From contig OX439133.1 in NCBI GenBank assembly GCA_949318235.1, positions 21,823,447-21,887,446 of the forward strand: a DNA stretch of 64,000 nt, read 5' to 3'. Under the pieces are notes generated by a model. That model was given only the letters and a program-made list of their open reading frames with translations. It was not told the origin of the DNA and searched no databases. Below are positions 37,827 to 48,865 of this stretch, piece by piece (positions within the stretch are counted from its first letter, which is position 1; every line of letters starts with the position of its first letter). The position numbers and the translations under genes were made by a program. This stretch comes from Ecdyonurus torrentis. Taxonomy: Eukaryota; Arthropoda; Insecta; Ephemeroptera; Heptageniidae.

Positions 37827-39090
37827 TATATATATAAAGTGTTGCCACATAGTTTGCTATGAAATGTTGATTATAATTAATTCATTTAGATCATTACGAA
37901 GACATATGTTTTTGGATGTCAAGACAAACTTTGACAAGTGTTATTTGCTCTCAGGGTATAAATCTGACAAAATTATAATGATCAAATAACTAAAAATTAA
38001 TCATCACACGACAAAGGTCATTTGTAGATATAAATAATGAGAATCCTTGTTGATACTGTCCTCGGTATCAATATTGGCACCAATCACCAACAATAGCAAA
38101 CTTTTTTTATACAACTACATGTATTTAAGGTCATTTAAAATAATGGATGATTGCTTTTTATAGAGTATAATATTATATTTTGTTCACACTTCTATTTGTC
38201 TTGTACACAAGGAAAGATAAAAAAATAATTACGTAATGTATCTATGTCAATGCTGCTAAATTAGAGTTGTATATTAAAATAATAATAAAGAAAATATGCT
38301 GTTTACATAATATTTACGCTATATTTTATGTAAAAAAAAAAATTGTATACAATATTATTATTATGCAATATGGTGTAAATTATGTTGTATTAAATAAATG
38401 GTGTTGAAAAATTTGCTATATTTATGCTTATACAGTACGTGCATATAGAATTTCTTGCAAGGTATAGAACAGTTATTTACTATTAAAATAAAAAATGATA
38501 TTTTAAGAATTTGTATTATACATTTTTATTTAATTCTTTTAGGATGATTTTTTTTTTATTATTATTATTTTATTGAGCCCTTTACTACATAATAATATTA
38601 TGATTACAACTTTGAAAAAAAAAAAAAAAAAGTTTTTATACCGGTGGTGACATATATCCAATCACAAGTACGCTAGAAAAAGGAGGGGAACTCTAATTAC
38701 CTATCCTTTCAAATTGTGGTACTATTCTTTAAGATTGAGAGAATTATCCTAGGCAGTTTCAAGGACCAATAAATTAAAATGATGTGTACATTAGATACAC
38801 TTTTACATGTGTGCGATTAAAATAGACCAAAATTTTACACGAGAGTAAAATGCATTGTTACATTTAAGAAGAAAATTTAATATTATCTTAAAATTAATTG
38901 AAAAAAGTAAGCAATTTTAGTAAGAAAAAAGTATAATGAGAAAATAAATATACTCTCACTTTGTTATTGTGCAAAAATTGAAAATATACCTAGAATTAAA
39001 TATTTTATTTATTATTAAAAAAAGTATTTTATTCGTTACAAGTTCAACAATAATTATAGCTTTATATTATAATATAGCATTTAATAATTT
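37120..39090. other. AT-rich, no gene seen
   Basis: 38213-38450 has ATTACGTAATGTATC and GCTGCTAAATTA, possibly a worn CACGGA-family copy. 37850-38110 is unique with average complexity. Confidence 0.45.
37779..37836. repeat. Microsatellite (AT)n
   Basis: About 28 units with one AA interruption. Confidence 0.95.
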
Positions 39091-39111
39091 TATATATATA
39101 TATATATATAT

Positions 39112-39169
<58 letters not shown>
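39091..39169. repeat. Microsatellite (AT)n
   Basis: Interrupted (TA)n directly before the inverted duplication. Confidence 0.95.
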
Positions 39170-39174
<5 letters not shown>

Positions 39175-39326
39175 TAGTATTAATATTAAGTTTTATTGTA
39201 CTGCATAATTATTTAAGCTGTTCCAATTTTCCATCATTTAAATGCTGTAATGAAACAAATACAGTAACTTATTCTTTCCGTGTTCTGTAACAAATGCAGC
39301 ATAAATTACAGAATTTATTCTTTCCT

Positions 39327-39379
<53 letters not shown>

Positions 39380-39522
39380 AATTTATGCTGCATTTGTTAC
39401 AGAACACGGAAAGAATAAGTTACTGTATTTGTTTCATTACAGCATTTAATAAAAATGATGGAAAATTGGAACAGCTTAAATAATTATGCAGTACAATAAA
39501 ACTTAATATTAATACTAATTAA
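39169..39522. repeat. Inverted duplication around a (TA)n tract
   Basis: TTAATTAGTATTAATATTAA at the left and TTAATATTAATACTAATTAA at the right bound arms of about 145 bp that match almost base for base, including GTTCCAATTTTCCATCATT and TTATTCTTTCCGTGTTCTGT. The spacer is mainly (TA)n. The arms cross the left boundary of MITE C4, so this is a segmental inverted duplication rather than a simple element. Confidence 0.85.
39330..39374. repeat. Microsatellite (TA)n at the centre of the inverted duplication
   Basis: About 22 units; forms the spacer of 39169-39522. Confidence 0.95.
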
Positions 39523-39603
39523 TCTAATTATGTATTTTTATGAACTGAACGTGGGCTTTAGCATAATTATTATATTACGTATATATATACATTTTTGTCC
39601 GTG
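39405..39603 (+). mobile_element. CACGGA-ended MITE, copy C4 (reference, 199 bp)
   Basis: CACGGAAAGAATAAGTTACT ... GCATAATTATTATATTACGT ... TTTTTGTCCGTG. The CACGGA/TCCGTG ends match other copies. Its left half is also present inverted at 39169-39287. Confidence 0.65.
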
Positions 39604-39771
39604 CAGAAATATTATACTTAATTGAAATAGCATAAATAATTATGCTATATAATATAACATATAACATTTATATGCTATTATAATGTAGTTATTATAAAGT
39701 ATAACATAAATTATTGTTGTAATGAACAAAAATATTACTAAAAATCAGCTAATTACGTACAGTACTTATTT

Positions 39772-39954
39772 TTAACCGTGTAGTTCTTTTGCAACATACC
39801 ACAGCAAAAAGATCATTATTATATTTCTAGACAGTAAATTTCCTGTATAAAAAAAAAGTACAACATCTGCTGACAAAATACTAACTTTGCTCTCAATTAC
39901 AGTTTTCAATTGTTTCACTTTATACACCACGGTGTCCTCGATAATTTTGCTCAT
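39772..39954 (-). CDS. Possible small ORF or exon, 60 codons, one membrane segment
   Basis: Minus-strand ATG to TAA. A charged amphipathic N-terminus (MSKIIEDTVVYKVKQLKTVI) is followed by a hydrophobic C-terminal segment (NIIMIFLLWYVAKELHG). Codons are more balanced than the flanks. An intron-acceptor-like pyrimidine tract plus CAG lies inside the frame at about 39840, so it could instead be two fused fragments. The start context is weak. I do not recognise the product. Confidence 0.2.
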   Translation of the reverse strand: MSKIIEDTVVYKVKQLKTVIESKVSILSADVVLFFYTGNLLSRNIIMIFLLWYVAKELHG

Positions 39955-40137
39955 GTAACTTGGCAACGACAATCATTATAATTCTCAGTCAAGTTCATTT
40001 CTTTTTGGCATCAAATGATATAGTTTTCAATTTTGACATAAAAAAAAAAATACTGACCTACCTGTTGTTTGTAAGGTAGTCTAATTAAATACAATAGTAA
40101 TAATAAATAAATGTAAAAGAAACTCATTGCACATTAT

Positions 40138-40416
40138 AGGGTGAATGTATTCATGTTAAAGTCAACACCATGTTGGATTACTCAATAACATGTACCGCAA
40201 AGAAAAATGACTCATTTGGGCAAGCAATATTTTTAAGAGCTATAATGATGTTAATAGATTGAATAAGGATTGCAATTATGTGAGGAAAATAATAATAACA
40301 AAAAATTAGCAGATTTATACGAAAAAAACTACGTTTTTCCGATGCTGAGCAATGTTTTTCATTGCTAAAGTATGGCGTCCAAACGTATTAAATATGACGT
40401 CATGCGTATACACCCT
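40138..40416 (+). mobile_element. Family A MITE, copy A10 (complete reference copy, 279 bp)
   Basis: AGGGTGAATGTATTCATGTT at one end and GACGTCATGCGTATACACCC(T) at the other give short terminal inverted repeats (AGGGTGTATRCG type). The subterminal GAGCAATG / CATTGCT pair forms a hairpin, and a second small one surrounds the AGAGC...ATGATG block. There is no coding capacity. TAT before and ATA after most copies suggest a TA-type target, but no duplication is proven here. Confidence 0.85.
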
Positions 40417-40446
40417 AAGTGATTGGTATTTTATTCCTTTACACAT

Positions 40447-40788
40447 AGGGTGTATGCGCATGACGTCTTACAAAATGCACTTCGACGCCATACTGAAGCA
40501 ATGAATAACATTGCTCATTTGGCATTTGGTTATTTTCCACAGTAGATGGTACAGTAGTCCATCTCCTATAGCGGGAATGTCAGATCGAATACGCGCCATA
40601 ATTCCGACTGGGTGAAGGTGGCAGAACTAGAAGCCGTAATTTGAAGTAATGTTACGTGTAGTTCTGACAACTTCACCCAGTCGGAATTATGGCGCGCATT
40701 CGATCTGACATTCCCGCTATAGGAGATGGACTACTGTATAATATACTGTGGTTATTTTCTTTAGAAAATTTGTTTATATTATGTGTAA
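40447..40788 (-). mobile_element. Family A MITE, copy A11, interrupted by a foldback element
   Basis: Starts AGGGTGTATGCGCATGACGT 30 bp after copy A10, giving a tail-to-tail pair. It runs to GGTTATTTTC, is split by the 40538-40750 element, resumes TTATTTTCTTTAGAAAATTT, and is lost at the second foldback beginning near 40793. Confidence 0.8.
40538..40750. mobile_element. Foldback (Mutator-like?) element with perfect 9-bp target duplication
   Basis: A 213-bp element starting CACAGTAG and ending ATACTGTG. The core of each arm, from ACAGTAGTCCATCTCC through CACCCAG, is near-perfect (about 67 bp), around a 50-bp loop. GTTATTTTC lies directly on both sides (40529-40537 and 40751-40759). The uninterrupted family A sequence has one such GCTATTTTC, so this is an insertion with target duplication. 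Long inverted repeats plus a 9-bp duplication are characteristic of Mutator-like elements (known). There is no ORF. Confidence 0.85.
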
Positions 40789-40792
40789 TATT

Positions 40793-40998
40793 GACGTCGT
40801 ATGTTTACTCAAAATGCGGAAAAGGAAGTGCCCGAAAAGGAAACCACGTGACGGTAAAAGTGGGAGGTAGCTCCGGTAGCTCAGGCCTAGCTTGCTGCTG
40901 GCACCAACTTTTCTCCCACTTTTACCGTCACGTGGTTTCCTATTCCGGTCACTTCCTTTTCCGCATTTTGAGTAAGCATAAACAGTCGTTATTGATAC
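40793..40998. mobile_element. Second foldback element, GC-rich arms
   Basis: Arms from ACTCAAAATGCGGAAAAGGA through CACGTGACGGTAAAAGTGGG to the GGGAG loop edge pair almost perfectly (about 60 bp). The outer 15-20 bp are diverged. The loop is GC-rich (AGCTCCGGTAGCTCAGGCCT). It sits 43 bp from the first foldback, in the same family A host, and no target duplication is clear. The CACGTG in both arms would be an E-box if bound. Confidence 0.75.
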
Positions 40999-41199
40999 GT
41001 TCTGCACATATTTGAAGTTGTTCTGATTTCAATGACTTCTATAACGAAGAGTTATGCCCACACTAAACTATTTAATTATATAAACGTAATTATAAAAACT
41101 AAAACAATTCTTTTCTACAATTTATTACAAATATTGCGTTGGTGAGTTCTCTGTAATAATATTTCCCAGAGTTGTTTCTTTGTAACTCATTGCCAGTTA

Positions 41200-41450
41200 T
41201 GGCTAGAGCCCCTCTTCCATTGTAATCTATAACCTCTTGTCTAATTGTTAATATATGTTGTTGTTCTTTATATGTTATTTATTGACGAAGCAGTTTTTCT
41301 GATAAAGGTGTGAGATCACTATAGTGTATAGGCATTTTGCCTTTTTCTCATCACCCGTTGGGTTACTTACTTGTTGTTTTTGTATTTTTTGTTCTATATT
41401 ATGTACTATTCACAATCTTAAACCCAATAAAGAACTATTATTATTATAAT
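41200..41450 (+). mobile_element. Possible 3' end of a truncated retrotransposon or gene
   Basis: A moderately GC stretch (GCTAGAGCCCCTCTTCC, GGCATTTTGCCTTTTTCTCA, ACCCGTTGGGTTACTTAC) leads to a polyadenylation signal, CCCAATAAAGAAC, followed directly by (TTA)n. Non-LTR elements of some clades end in such short tandem tails. No intact reading frame is upstream; a host 3' UTR is the alternative. Confidence 0.35.
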
Positions 41451-41780
41451 ACAAACTCCTTATAATCCATCTAAATCCACTTCCAACTATATACTGTACA
41501 CAATTTTGATATGATTTACTTTAAAGTTATGATCAAAGTAACAATTCTGTAATCAGCATATTTTTCATTAATTGTACTACTGCACCGCTGCAATTATCAG
41601 AAATGCAGAAAAATTACTATTGTTATCTTACAAGACAACACTTGAGAGATTTAAATTTTATTACAATTTATAAAATAAATATTAATTAATATAAAAAAAT
41701 TAAGGAATCATCTTGTTAGAGTAAAATTTAAAAATAAATAAATAAATAATTATAATAATAAAATTTTAATAAATGTTTAC

Positions 41781-41909
41781 AATGGACCACTTGCAATGAA
41801 CGAACTTTTTAAAATAATTTGAATTATTCTTAATGCATTTCTTATGGAAAAATCGTTTTCACTTACTTGTTGCAACAATTAAAAACATTTTATTGCAAGT
41901 GGTCCATTA
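41781..41909. mobile_element. Small MITE, 129 bp, with about 18-bp terminal inverted repeats
   Basis: AATGGACCACTTGCAATGAA at the left and TTATTGCAAGTGGTCCATT at the right. TA lies just outside on the right and one base away on the left. No other copy is seen in the window. Confidence 0.7.
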
Positions 41910-42068
41910 TACTTATTTTAATTATCTTAATTTAAAATATTAAATTACAGTGTAGAAATAGAATTTCTTAAATAGCATGATTTTTTTTTTTTTTTTAATT
42001 TGGGAATACTAGAAGTGCAGTTGTAATAACGTTATGATTGCTTTAATTAAAATATTTAAATATTATAA

Positions 42069-42371
42069 AGGGTCTATACATTTATGTTAAAGTCGACGTC
42101 ATGTTGGATCACTCAATAACATGAACTAGTACATAGGAAAATGGCTAATTATAGCATAGTTTTAAAAATACCAAGCAATATTTTTGAGAGCATTAATGCT
42201 ATTAATATGTTGAACTAGTATCTCAAGTTAGAAAAAAATAAAAACACCAAATTAACCGATTTTCTAACAAATATAGCCAAAAAACGAAGTTTGTCCTATA
42301 TGCTGATCAATGCTGTTGATTGATCCAGTATGGTGTCGAAGTCAGTAAAACGTCATGTGGATATACACCCT
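42069..42371 (+). mobile_element. Family A MITE, copy A12
   Basis: AGGGTCTATACATTTATGTT to ACGTCATGTGGATATACACC(CT), full length (about 303 bp), including TTTTTGAGAGCATTAATGCT and the hairpin GATCAATGCTGTTGATTGAT, whose two arms have changed in a compensating way relative to other copies. Confidence 0.85.
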
Positions 42372-42968
42372 ATATAAATATATATGTATTATAATTAATT
42401 ACTATACCTTGCTACGTAATTTTAGTATTTAGTTATAATAACAAATTAAATATTAATTTTTTAAAAGGTGACAGATTTTTTTTTAATAATGAGGAATTAA
42501 GCATTTTTGATGACACTCATAAAAAAAATCATAATAATGAAATATAAAAAAAGAGGCATTATAATATCCGTTTAACATTGAAACCTAAATTTATAAATTA
42601 TTTCCTGAACATCACAAAAAAAAAATTATGTTAATAGATACTTCCTTATTATTATATATTTTGTAAAGAACAATATAAGTATAACCTTGCATGTTTTAAA
42701 ACAATTAAGATAATTATGTATTTATAATCAGATTAATATTGTGTGGTTTATCCTATATTTAAAATACTTAAAAAAGTATACTAAATAGAGATTATCTTGC
42801 AATAAAGTAACTGAAGTAAGGCACTCAGGCAAAATTTGATGATAATCGGTTACTGTAGTTTTAGTGTTTATTTTGTTGTAGACGCTTATGTACTCGTAGA
42901 ACGGCGTACAAAATATAATATATGTAATTTATTTATTACATTATATTAAAAAATTACACATACAGTAT

Positions 42969-43042
42969 AATGTGTGTGCACTGTGCATGAAAAAGCCCAA
43001 TAATGCACTTCGACACCAAACTGGAGTAATAAATTGCATAGG
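42969..43042 (-). mobile_element. Family A MITE, copy A13 (right-end fragment)
   Basis: AATGCACTTCGACACCAAAC, TGGAGTAATAAATTGCATAG: only the right terminal part is recognisable, just before the palindromic element at 43084. Confidence 0.5.
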
Positions 43043-43083
43043 TAGTAATAATACTAAATACTGTATAGCATTTCTTAGCACAT

Positions 43084-43365
43084 CACTCTAAAAATTGGTG
43101 CATTACTTTAGTTACGAATAATAACTTATTTAAGATAATCACTTTTAAGTTATTATGAGTATATAAAGCTAAAATAATGCATATTTTATCAAATTATTAA
43201 CAATTTAACTTAAAATAGCTTAAAACAAACTTAAATTTGATATTTTTAATAACTTTTTGCTAAAATGCATTATTTTAGCTACTAGTACTATCCTAATAAC
43301 TTAAAAGTGATTATTTTAAATAAGTTAGTATTCGTAACTAAAGTAATGCACCAATTTTTAAAGTG
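43084..43365. mobile_element. Palindromic MITE, 282 bp
   Basis: CACTCTAAAAATTGGTGCAT and its inverse ATGCACCAATTTTTAAAGTG are the ends. Arms of about 125 bp (TAGTTACGAATAATAACTTA, ATAATCACTTTTAAGTTATT, AGCTAAAATAATGCAT) pair with small indels around an AT-rich loop. CACT ends beside AT/TA suggest a Tc1/mariner-type MITE; inferred. Confidence 0.8.
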
Positions 43366-44981
43366 TATAGGACCAACATTCATTTTTATGGCTATATATT
43401 CATGGTTTATAAAAAAGAATCTTGCGACAGTATAGGTTGTAGATGAACCTTTATCAAAATTCCTCACAGAATTAAAAGTAATTCATGACTACTTCTGACT
43501 GGCCATAATGATGAAAAAAATATATATATATAATATTAAATTTACGATATGAAGGTATTTATTTTTGTCAGTGCAAAAGAAAATAAGCTTTAAAAAAATA
43601 ATAATAAAATAACCCATTTTAAGCGGTAGTCACTGATCTATATAATACAGTAAATATTATCATTTTTATTATATTGGCTCTGTTATTTCAATAAGTAATT
43701 TAAACTATAGCATTTCAAAATTTAAATTATAATATTAGCTCGCACAATAGTATACCACCGCACTCAGAGCCAAAAAAAAAAAACCCACCCCAAAGAGAGC
43801 AGAACAACTTTTATCTCAAAGGTTAACAAAGTAGGCCTTCTTAAACTAAAATAGCCACAAAGCTGGATGGTGGTAGGGTGTATGCATCTTATAGACACTG
43901 GGTTGACCTGGTGTGCACCATATATGCATATTATATAATTTTATATGCATAATATGCATATTAGAATAAGCTTCAATGCATGTTGGGGTTAAAAAAAATC
44001 AAATATAATAAATAACAGAACGTGCATTTGACAATTAATTAATTATACTTACAAAAATTAAAAATATAAAAGGAGAGCAAATTTAATTTTAAGGAAGAAT
44101 TCTCCATACAACAAAGATGCAATGAAACCAGTTGGACGGAAATTAAAAAAAAAAAAAAAAATGTCAAAAAATAAATAAAAAATGCCCAAGTTTTTTCTTT
44201 AATTAATTCAGTGTCCGCACCTCAGGAAATTATAAATTTCAGAATAAGAACTTACTAAAAATTCATGATGATTTTTTTTTTGACCCTGATAGCTCTCTTA
44301 TGATATAAACATACAAAACTTTTTTTTTATATATATATATAATTTGAAACACTTTTGTGGTTTTACCTACATACGAAAGTATTTAAACTTAATTATCCAT
44401 GTAAAATATCTTAATAATAAACAATGCTTATTAACGATTTATCTACCGTAAAGGATTAAAGACTTTATTAAAGAGTTAATTATTAAAATGACCTTAAATA
44501 TATAAGAATAATATTGTTTAATATTTTGTTTAAAAAAAAATGTTTTATAGGAGCCAAATTTTTGTTACACAATTCTTTGTGTGAATGTAAATTAAATATC
44601 AATAATAATATCATAATAATTAACAATAATTAAATAATAATAACTAATTAGTAGAGGCTATATTCTTTATTATATGGTATAGGTGTTTATAAAATTTCAG
44701 GAATAAAATAAAATAAGCAATAAAAAATATTTTATTGCTGTTATTAGTTTTTTTATTATTATTATTATTATTTTTAAATCCTTCACACTCAAACGACCAA
44801 TTTTTACTTGGAGCAAACAAAAGTTTCAACACCAATGAAATAAAATTTTATTCTATTGTTTTATAGCAAAATGATTCAATCATAATGAAATGCAAAATAG
44901 GAAAAAAAAAAATGTGGCTATACCTCGAAATGCATTAATAAATTGTTCGTCAAAGCACGCATATATTTTCATTTTTAACAT
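43366..44981. other. AT-rich, no gene seen
   Basis: Stacked TATGCATAT-type short palindromes at 43920-43965; otherwise unremarkable. Confidence 0.5.
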
Positions 44982-45333
44982 TTAAAGGAATAGACCAGAA
45001 GAAAACATAAGCATTTTAATCACAAAACACTTGGTGGGACTTACATAAATTACTTTATTTTGTCTCAAAACCCAACTGTAGCTCCGTAGTAGTGATCAGA
45101 AAATTACAAATTATGCAACCCGCACAACTTTTTTTTTTAACTAATTTTGGCATGTTTCTGACATCAGAAACATGAATGGTCACGCAAATTGCATATACTT
45201 TACAGTATTTTCACGCTCTCTCTTGGGGCTATATTAACATTCTGATAAAAATTGGCATCAGTTTTGAAGATCCCATTTCGTGTTTATTCATTTAACAGCA
45301 CAACATGTTGTTTTATGTGGTCTATGGCTTTAA
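44982..45333 (+). mobile_element. TTAA-flanked MITE, family T2, copy 2
   Basis: Complete, 352 bp: TTAAAGGAATAGACCAGAAG ... GTGGTCTATGGCTTTAA. Terminal inverted repeats TTAAAG(G/C)(A/C)ATAGACCA. Short self-complementary blocks inside (TTTCTGACATCAGAAA). No ORF. Confidence 0.85.
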
Positions 45334-46689
45334 GTTGCAGCTTATGGTATCGAGAGGCTATAGTATCGATGCAAGTATATTATGATATGAGAACCAGAGT
45401 GAAATATGGTTATACGACTTAAACACTATAATGTATGATGTACGGTACATTCATTTTACTTGAAGACAGTACCCCCCCCCCCCCCTTATGCACTGTTAAT
45501 GAGTAAATCTTCACTGGTATACACTACAAAGTGAACACTGCACGGAAAACATGAATTTAAGAAATTATTCAGTTATATAGCTCTTCAGTATACAAGCCAA
45601 TAACTTGGTTGAAAAAGTTTAAATAGTAACTCGTTATTATAAACGTAATTTCTTCAGTGGTAAATAGTTGGCTTTTTACATCTAAACTTTTGTATCTAAC
45701 AAATTTATAATTAAAAAAAAGTCTAAAATAGTAAATCTTTAGTTGTTTTTTTGTGTGTGTAAATATTTGATTTTTATATTATTGATTTTTGGATAACTTT
45801 ATATAGATTTGCTATCTGAACAAGAATGTTAAGAGACAATGTCCAAAATGTCTATATAATTTTATAATACAGTAACTATGAACCGTATTTATTTAAAATG
45901 TGAACTCATGTAACATTGTACATAATAATTATAACAGATCTTCATTTAAGGTACATGAAGGGTTTTTCCAACCCTATTACATGAATCTTTTGGCTAAAAC
46001 ATATGCCAATATAATTATACATATAAAACATCATTTGATATACAAAACAACATAACAATTACCAACTATTAGGTGGACACTGGAACATTCTGATGACTTA
46101 AAAACTATACTCGATAAATATTCTTATTTAAAAAAATTCAAAACAATAAAACTTTAACAAAACTTTATGTAAGCAGAACTTAATTTTTATACAATTTTCA
46201 ACACAAAAGTTATAAGGCCTTACTTACAACACTGTTTTCTGGTTACATCTTATTATTATTTAATATAAAGTAATTTTTATAAATTTGTTATTAGGACACA
46301 TGCAAAAGTAACGTTTAAAAACCCCAAAATAAAACAATGAAAAATGGATAGCAAATACTACTTTTAAGACGCTTGGCAAATAACATAAAGAAGTGTTCTT
46401 TTTATATAGCTTCAATAAACTATACTTGAATCAAAATTTATAGTTATATACCCAAAGTTTAAACTCTTGTTATAAGGTACTACTTTTATTACATTTTTTT
46501 ATACTTATTTAACATTATCACACGTCAACTCTACTATAAAGTAAAAAATAACTTTATCTCTGTACTTCTTAGAAGTAAACTACTAGCGCCGTTTTTATCA
46601 AATTTCATAAAACAATTCATATCAGAATCAAAGATATTAGAAGCAATTATCTGTCATTCGAGATGTTCGAGATGTCTATACCATAGAAC
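45334..46689. other. AT-rich, no gene seen
   Basis: A poly-C run at about 45473-45485; otherwise unique DNA between two TTAA elements. Confidence 0.5.
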
Positions 46690-47006
46690 TTAAAGACGTA
46701 GAACACCTTGAACAAAAAACTTGCCTAATATCCTAAAATACCCAAATATCAACATTATTTTGGCCGGAGTCATTGATTTCTAATTTATTTTCCATTTACA
46801 AAATGTCAGTTGCGGGTTTACTACGTCACAGCTCGCCTGTTTCTGCGCGCGTGGACCAGGCGAGCTGTGACGTAGTAAACCCGCAACTGACATTTTGTAA
46901 ATGGAAAATAAATTAGAAATCAATGACTCCGGCCAAAATAATGTTGATATTTGGGTATGTTAGGATATTAGGCAAGTTTTTTGTTCAAGGTGTTCTACGC
47001 CTTTAA
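46690..47006. mobile_element. TTAA-flanked palindromic MITE, family T1, copy 2
   Basis: Same ends (GACGTAGAACACCTTGAAC ... GGTGTTCTACGCC within TTAA) and same centre (GTGGACCAGGCGAGCTGTGA) as copy 1. It is nearly perfectly palindromic. The middle of each arm (GTCAGTTGCGGGTTTACT) differs from copy 1 (ACCGCTGCCGGTCACTG) but is the same on both arms of this copy. Confidence 0.85.
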
Positions 47007-47529
47007 GATTACAGTGAAACGCTATATAAATAAATAAATATTTATTTATTTAAAATTAAAAATATTTATATACGTAAAACTATTATATTTTTAGTAAAGA
47101 ACAATAAAATTAATAATACTATATATTTAAAAAATAATAAATTTAACGCAAATATTTAAAATTAAAAACGTACACAAAAAAAATAATTTGATAGTTTTTT
47201 TTATAATTTATTAAACAAATATCTATCAATTACTCAAAACCAATAAACCACAATTAAAAGAGAAAAGTAAAAATAAAAACAAAATAAAAAGTAAAAAGAA
47301 AGAAAAAATTGGCTTAAAATCAACTTCTCTTTTTGTCACAATTATTATACTTTGAAACGAAAAAGAAATTGTGTTATGTTTTTTATTTAAATATTATAAA
47401 AATGCTGATGATATTATTTAGGACTTTGTTTGGTGATATGTAGGTTAAAAAAACACTGCACGCATATTTCAAAAGTATATAAAGTACCGCTCTAGTTGGC
47501 TACCGTATATAATAATAACTTTTCTTTTA

Positions 47530-47564
<35 letters not shown>

Positions 47565-48865
47565 CTTCAAATTTTTAATCTCATAAGTAGCTTCCGTTGC
47601 AGATTAATTTATATTATTAGTTTTGTTAGAAATATCTTTATTTACTTATTTTGATGAAGAATTTTGAAATATTGTCATTTATTTTTAATCATGCAATCAT
47701 TTTTATAAATTACTTTATATAGTAATATGAATATTTTTAAATATTAAAATACTAATGGGATCGCATAATTAAATTATATCACTCGAAAGAATATTATCTA
47801 TCGGCTATCAAATGTAGTCTTTTCCTTTGTTCTGCGGATTATAGTGGCTTATATTATTATTTCATATTATTTTATTAAACATAATGAACAAAATAAATAA
47901 GTAATAATTATGTTAGCTAATTTTTAGCACAATTTGTCAAATACAGCATAAATTACTTATAATTTATTGTTTCAGTACCTTATTGTAAATATATATTTTT
48001 TTAATTCATTAAAATAATAAATACATAGTCATTAATACATTATTATATAAAATTTTAATCGTGTACCTTTTCTTATATTAAAGGACAAAAAACGAGCAGA
48101 AAGAAAGATAAGGAAAATATTAAATAAAAACTTTTAAAAAAATTATATTGGCAACTTGTTTAATTATTATGTCACCTTACTCAAAACTTTTCGGAAGATT
48201 TAACAAAAAGTTACTTTATTTAATTATTGGAAATGAATTTCTAAATGAAACTGATAGTAATAAGTGATAATAATAGATAAGTTAATGAATAATTTAGATA
48301 CCTTGCAAAACTTGTAAGTAAGTAAAGAGTTAAAAAAAAAGTGTTTCCATTTTCCATAACATGTTTACACATTTAAATGAAACTATAGTTACGAAATATT
48401 CATTATATTATTTCAACTTAAAATTTAAAATACATCAATATGTACTTATCTACTCTATGATGCATGACAATAAAATACTTTTCATTTTAAAACAGAGTAG
48501 CGTTGTTTACGCTTCATATAAAATTAAAAAACTATAAATATATTAAGCAGGTGCATGAAAAAAAATCAGTTCATTGATGCGTGATTTATAATCGTTGAAA
48601 CTCATCCAAAAAAATCAAAACAATTTCACATCTATTCACTGAAGTGAAACAAAACATAGAAAAAGACAACAAAATTAAATATATTTTATTTAAATATTAA
48701 TACTGTTATATTATTTAATTGCTATATATGTTAATTAATGTGTCTTCTTTAACATGGTTGATGTAACGCTTATATATATTTAAATTTACTGTATCAAAAG
48801 TTAATCCCAATTTTTATTCTTTTATTATTTATCATTATCGGCTTAGAACAGAATTTTTATTCAGT
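47007..48865. other. AT-rich, no gene seen
   Basis: A T-run at 47528, and CAGCATAAATTACTTATAATTT at about 47945, resembling a CACGGA-family end without a partner. Confidence 0.5.
47528..47560. repeat. Poly-T run of about 30
   Basis: Uninterrupted T run; flanks unique. Confidence 0.95.

Noticed and set aside
40689..41015. 108-codon plus-strand ORF and its minus-strand twin
   Set aside because: Both run through the arms of the two foldback elements; the peptides mirror each other.
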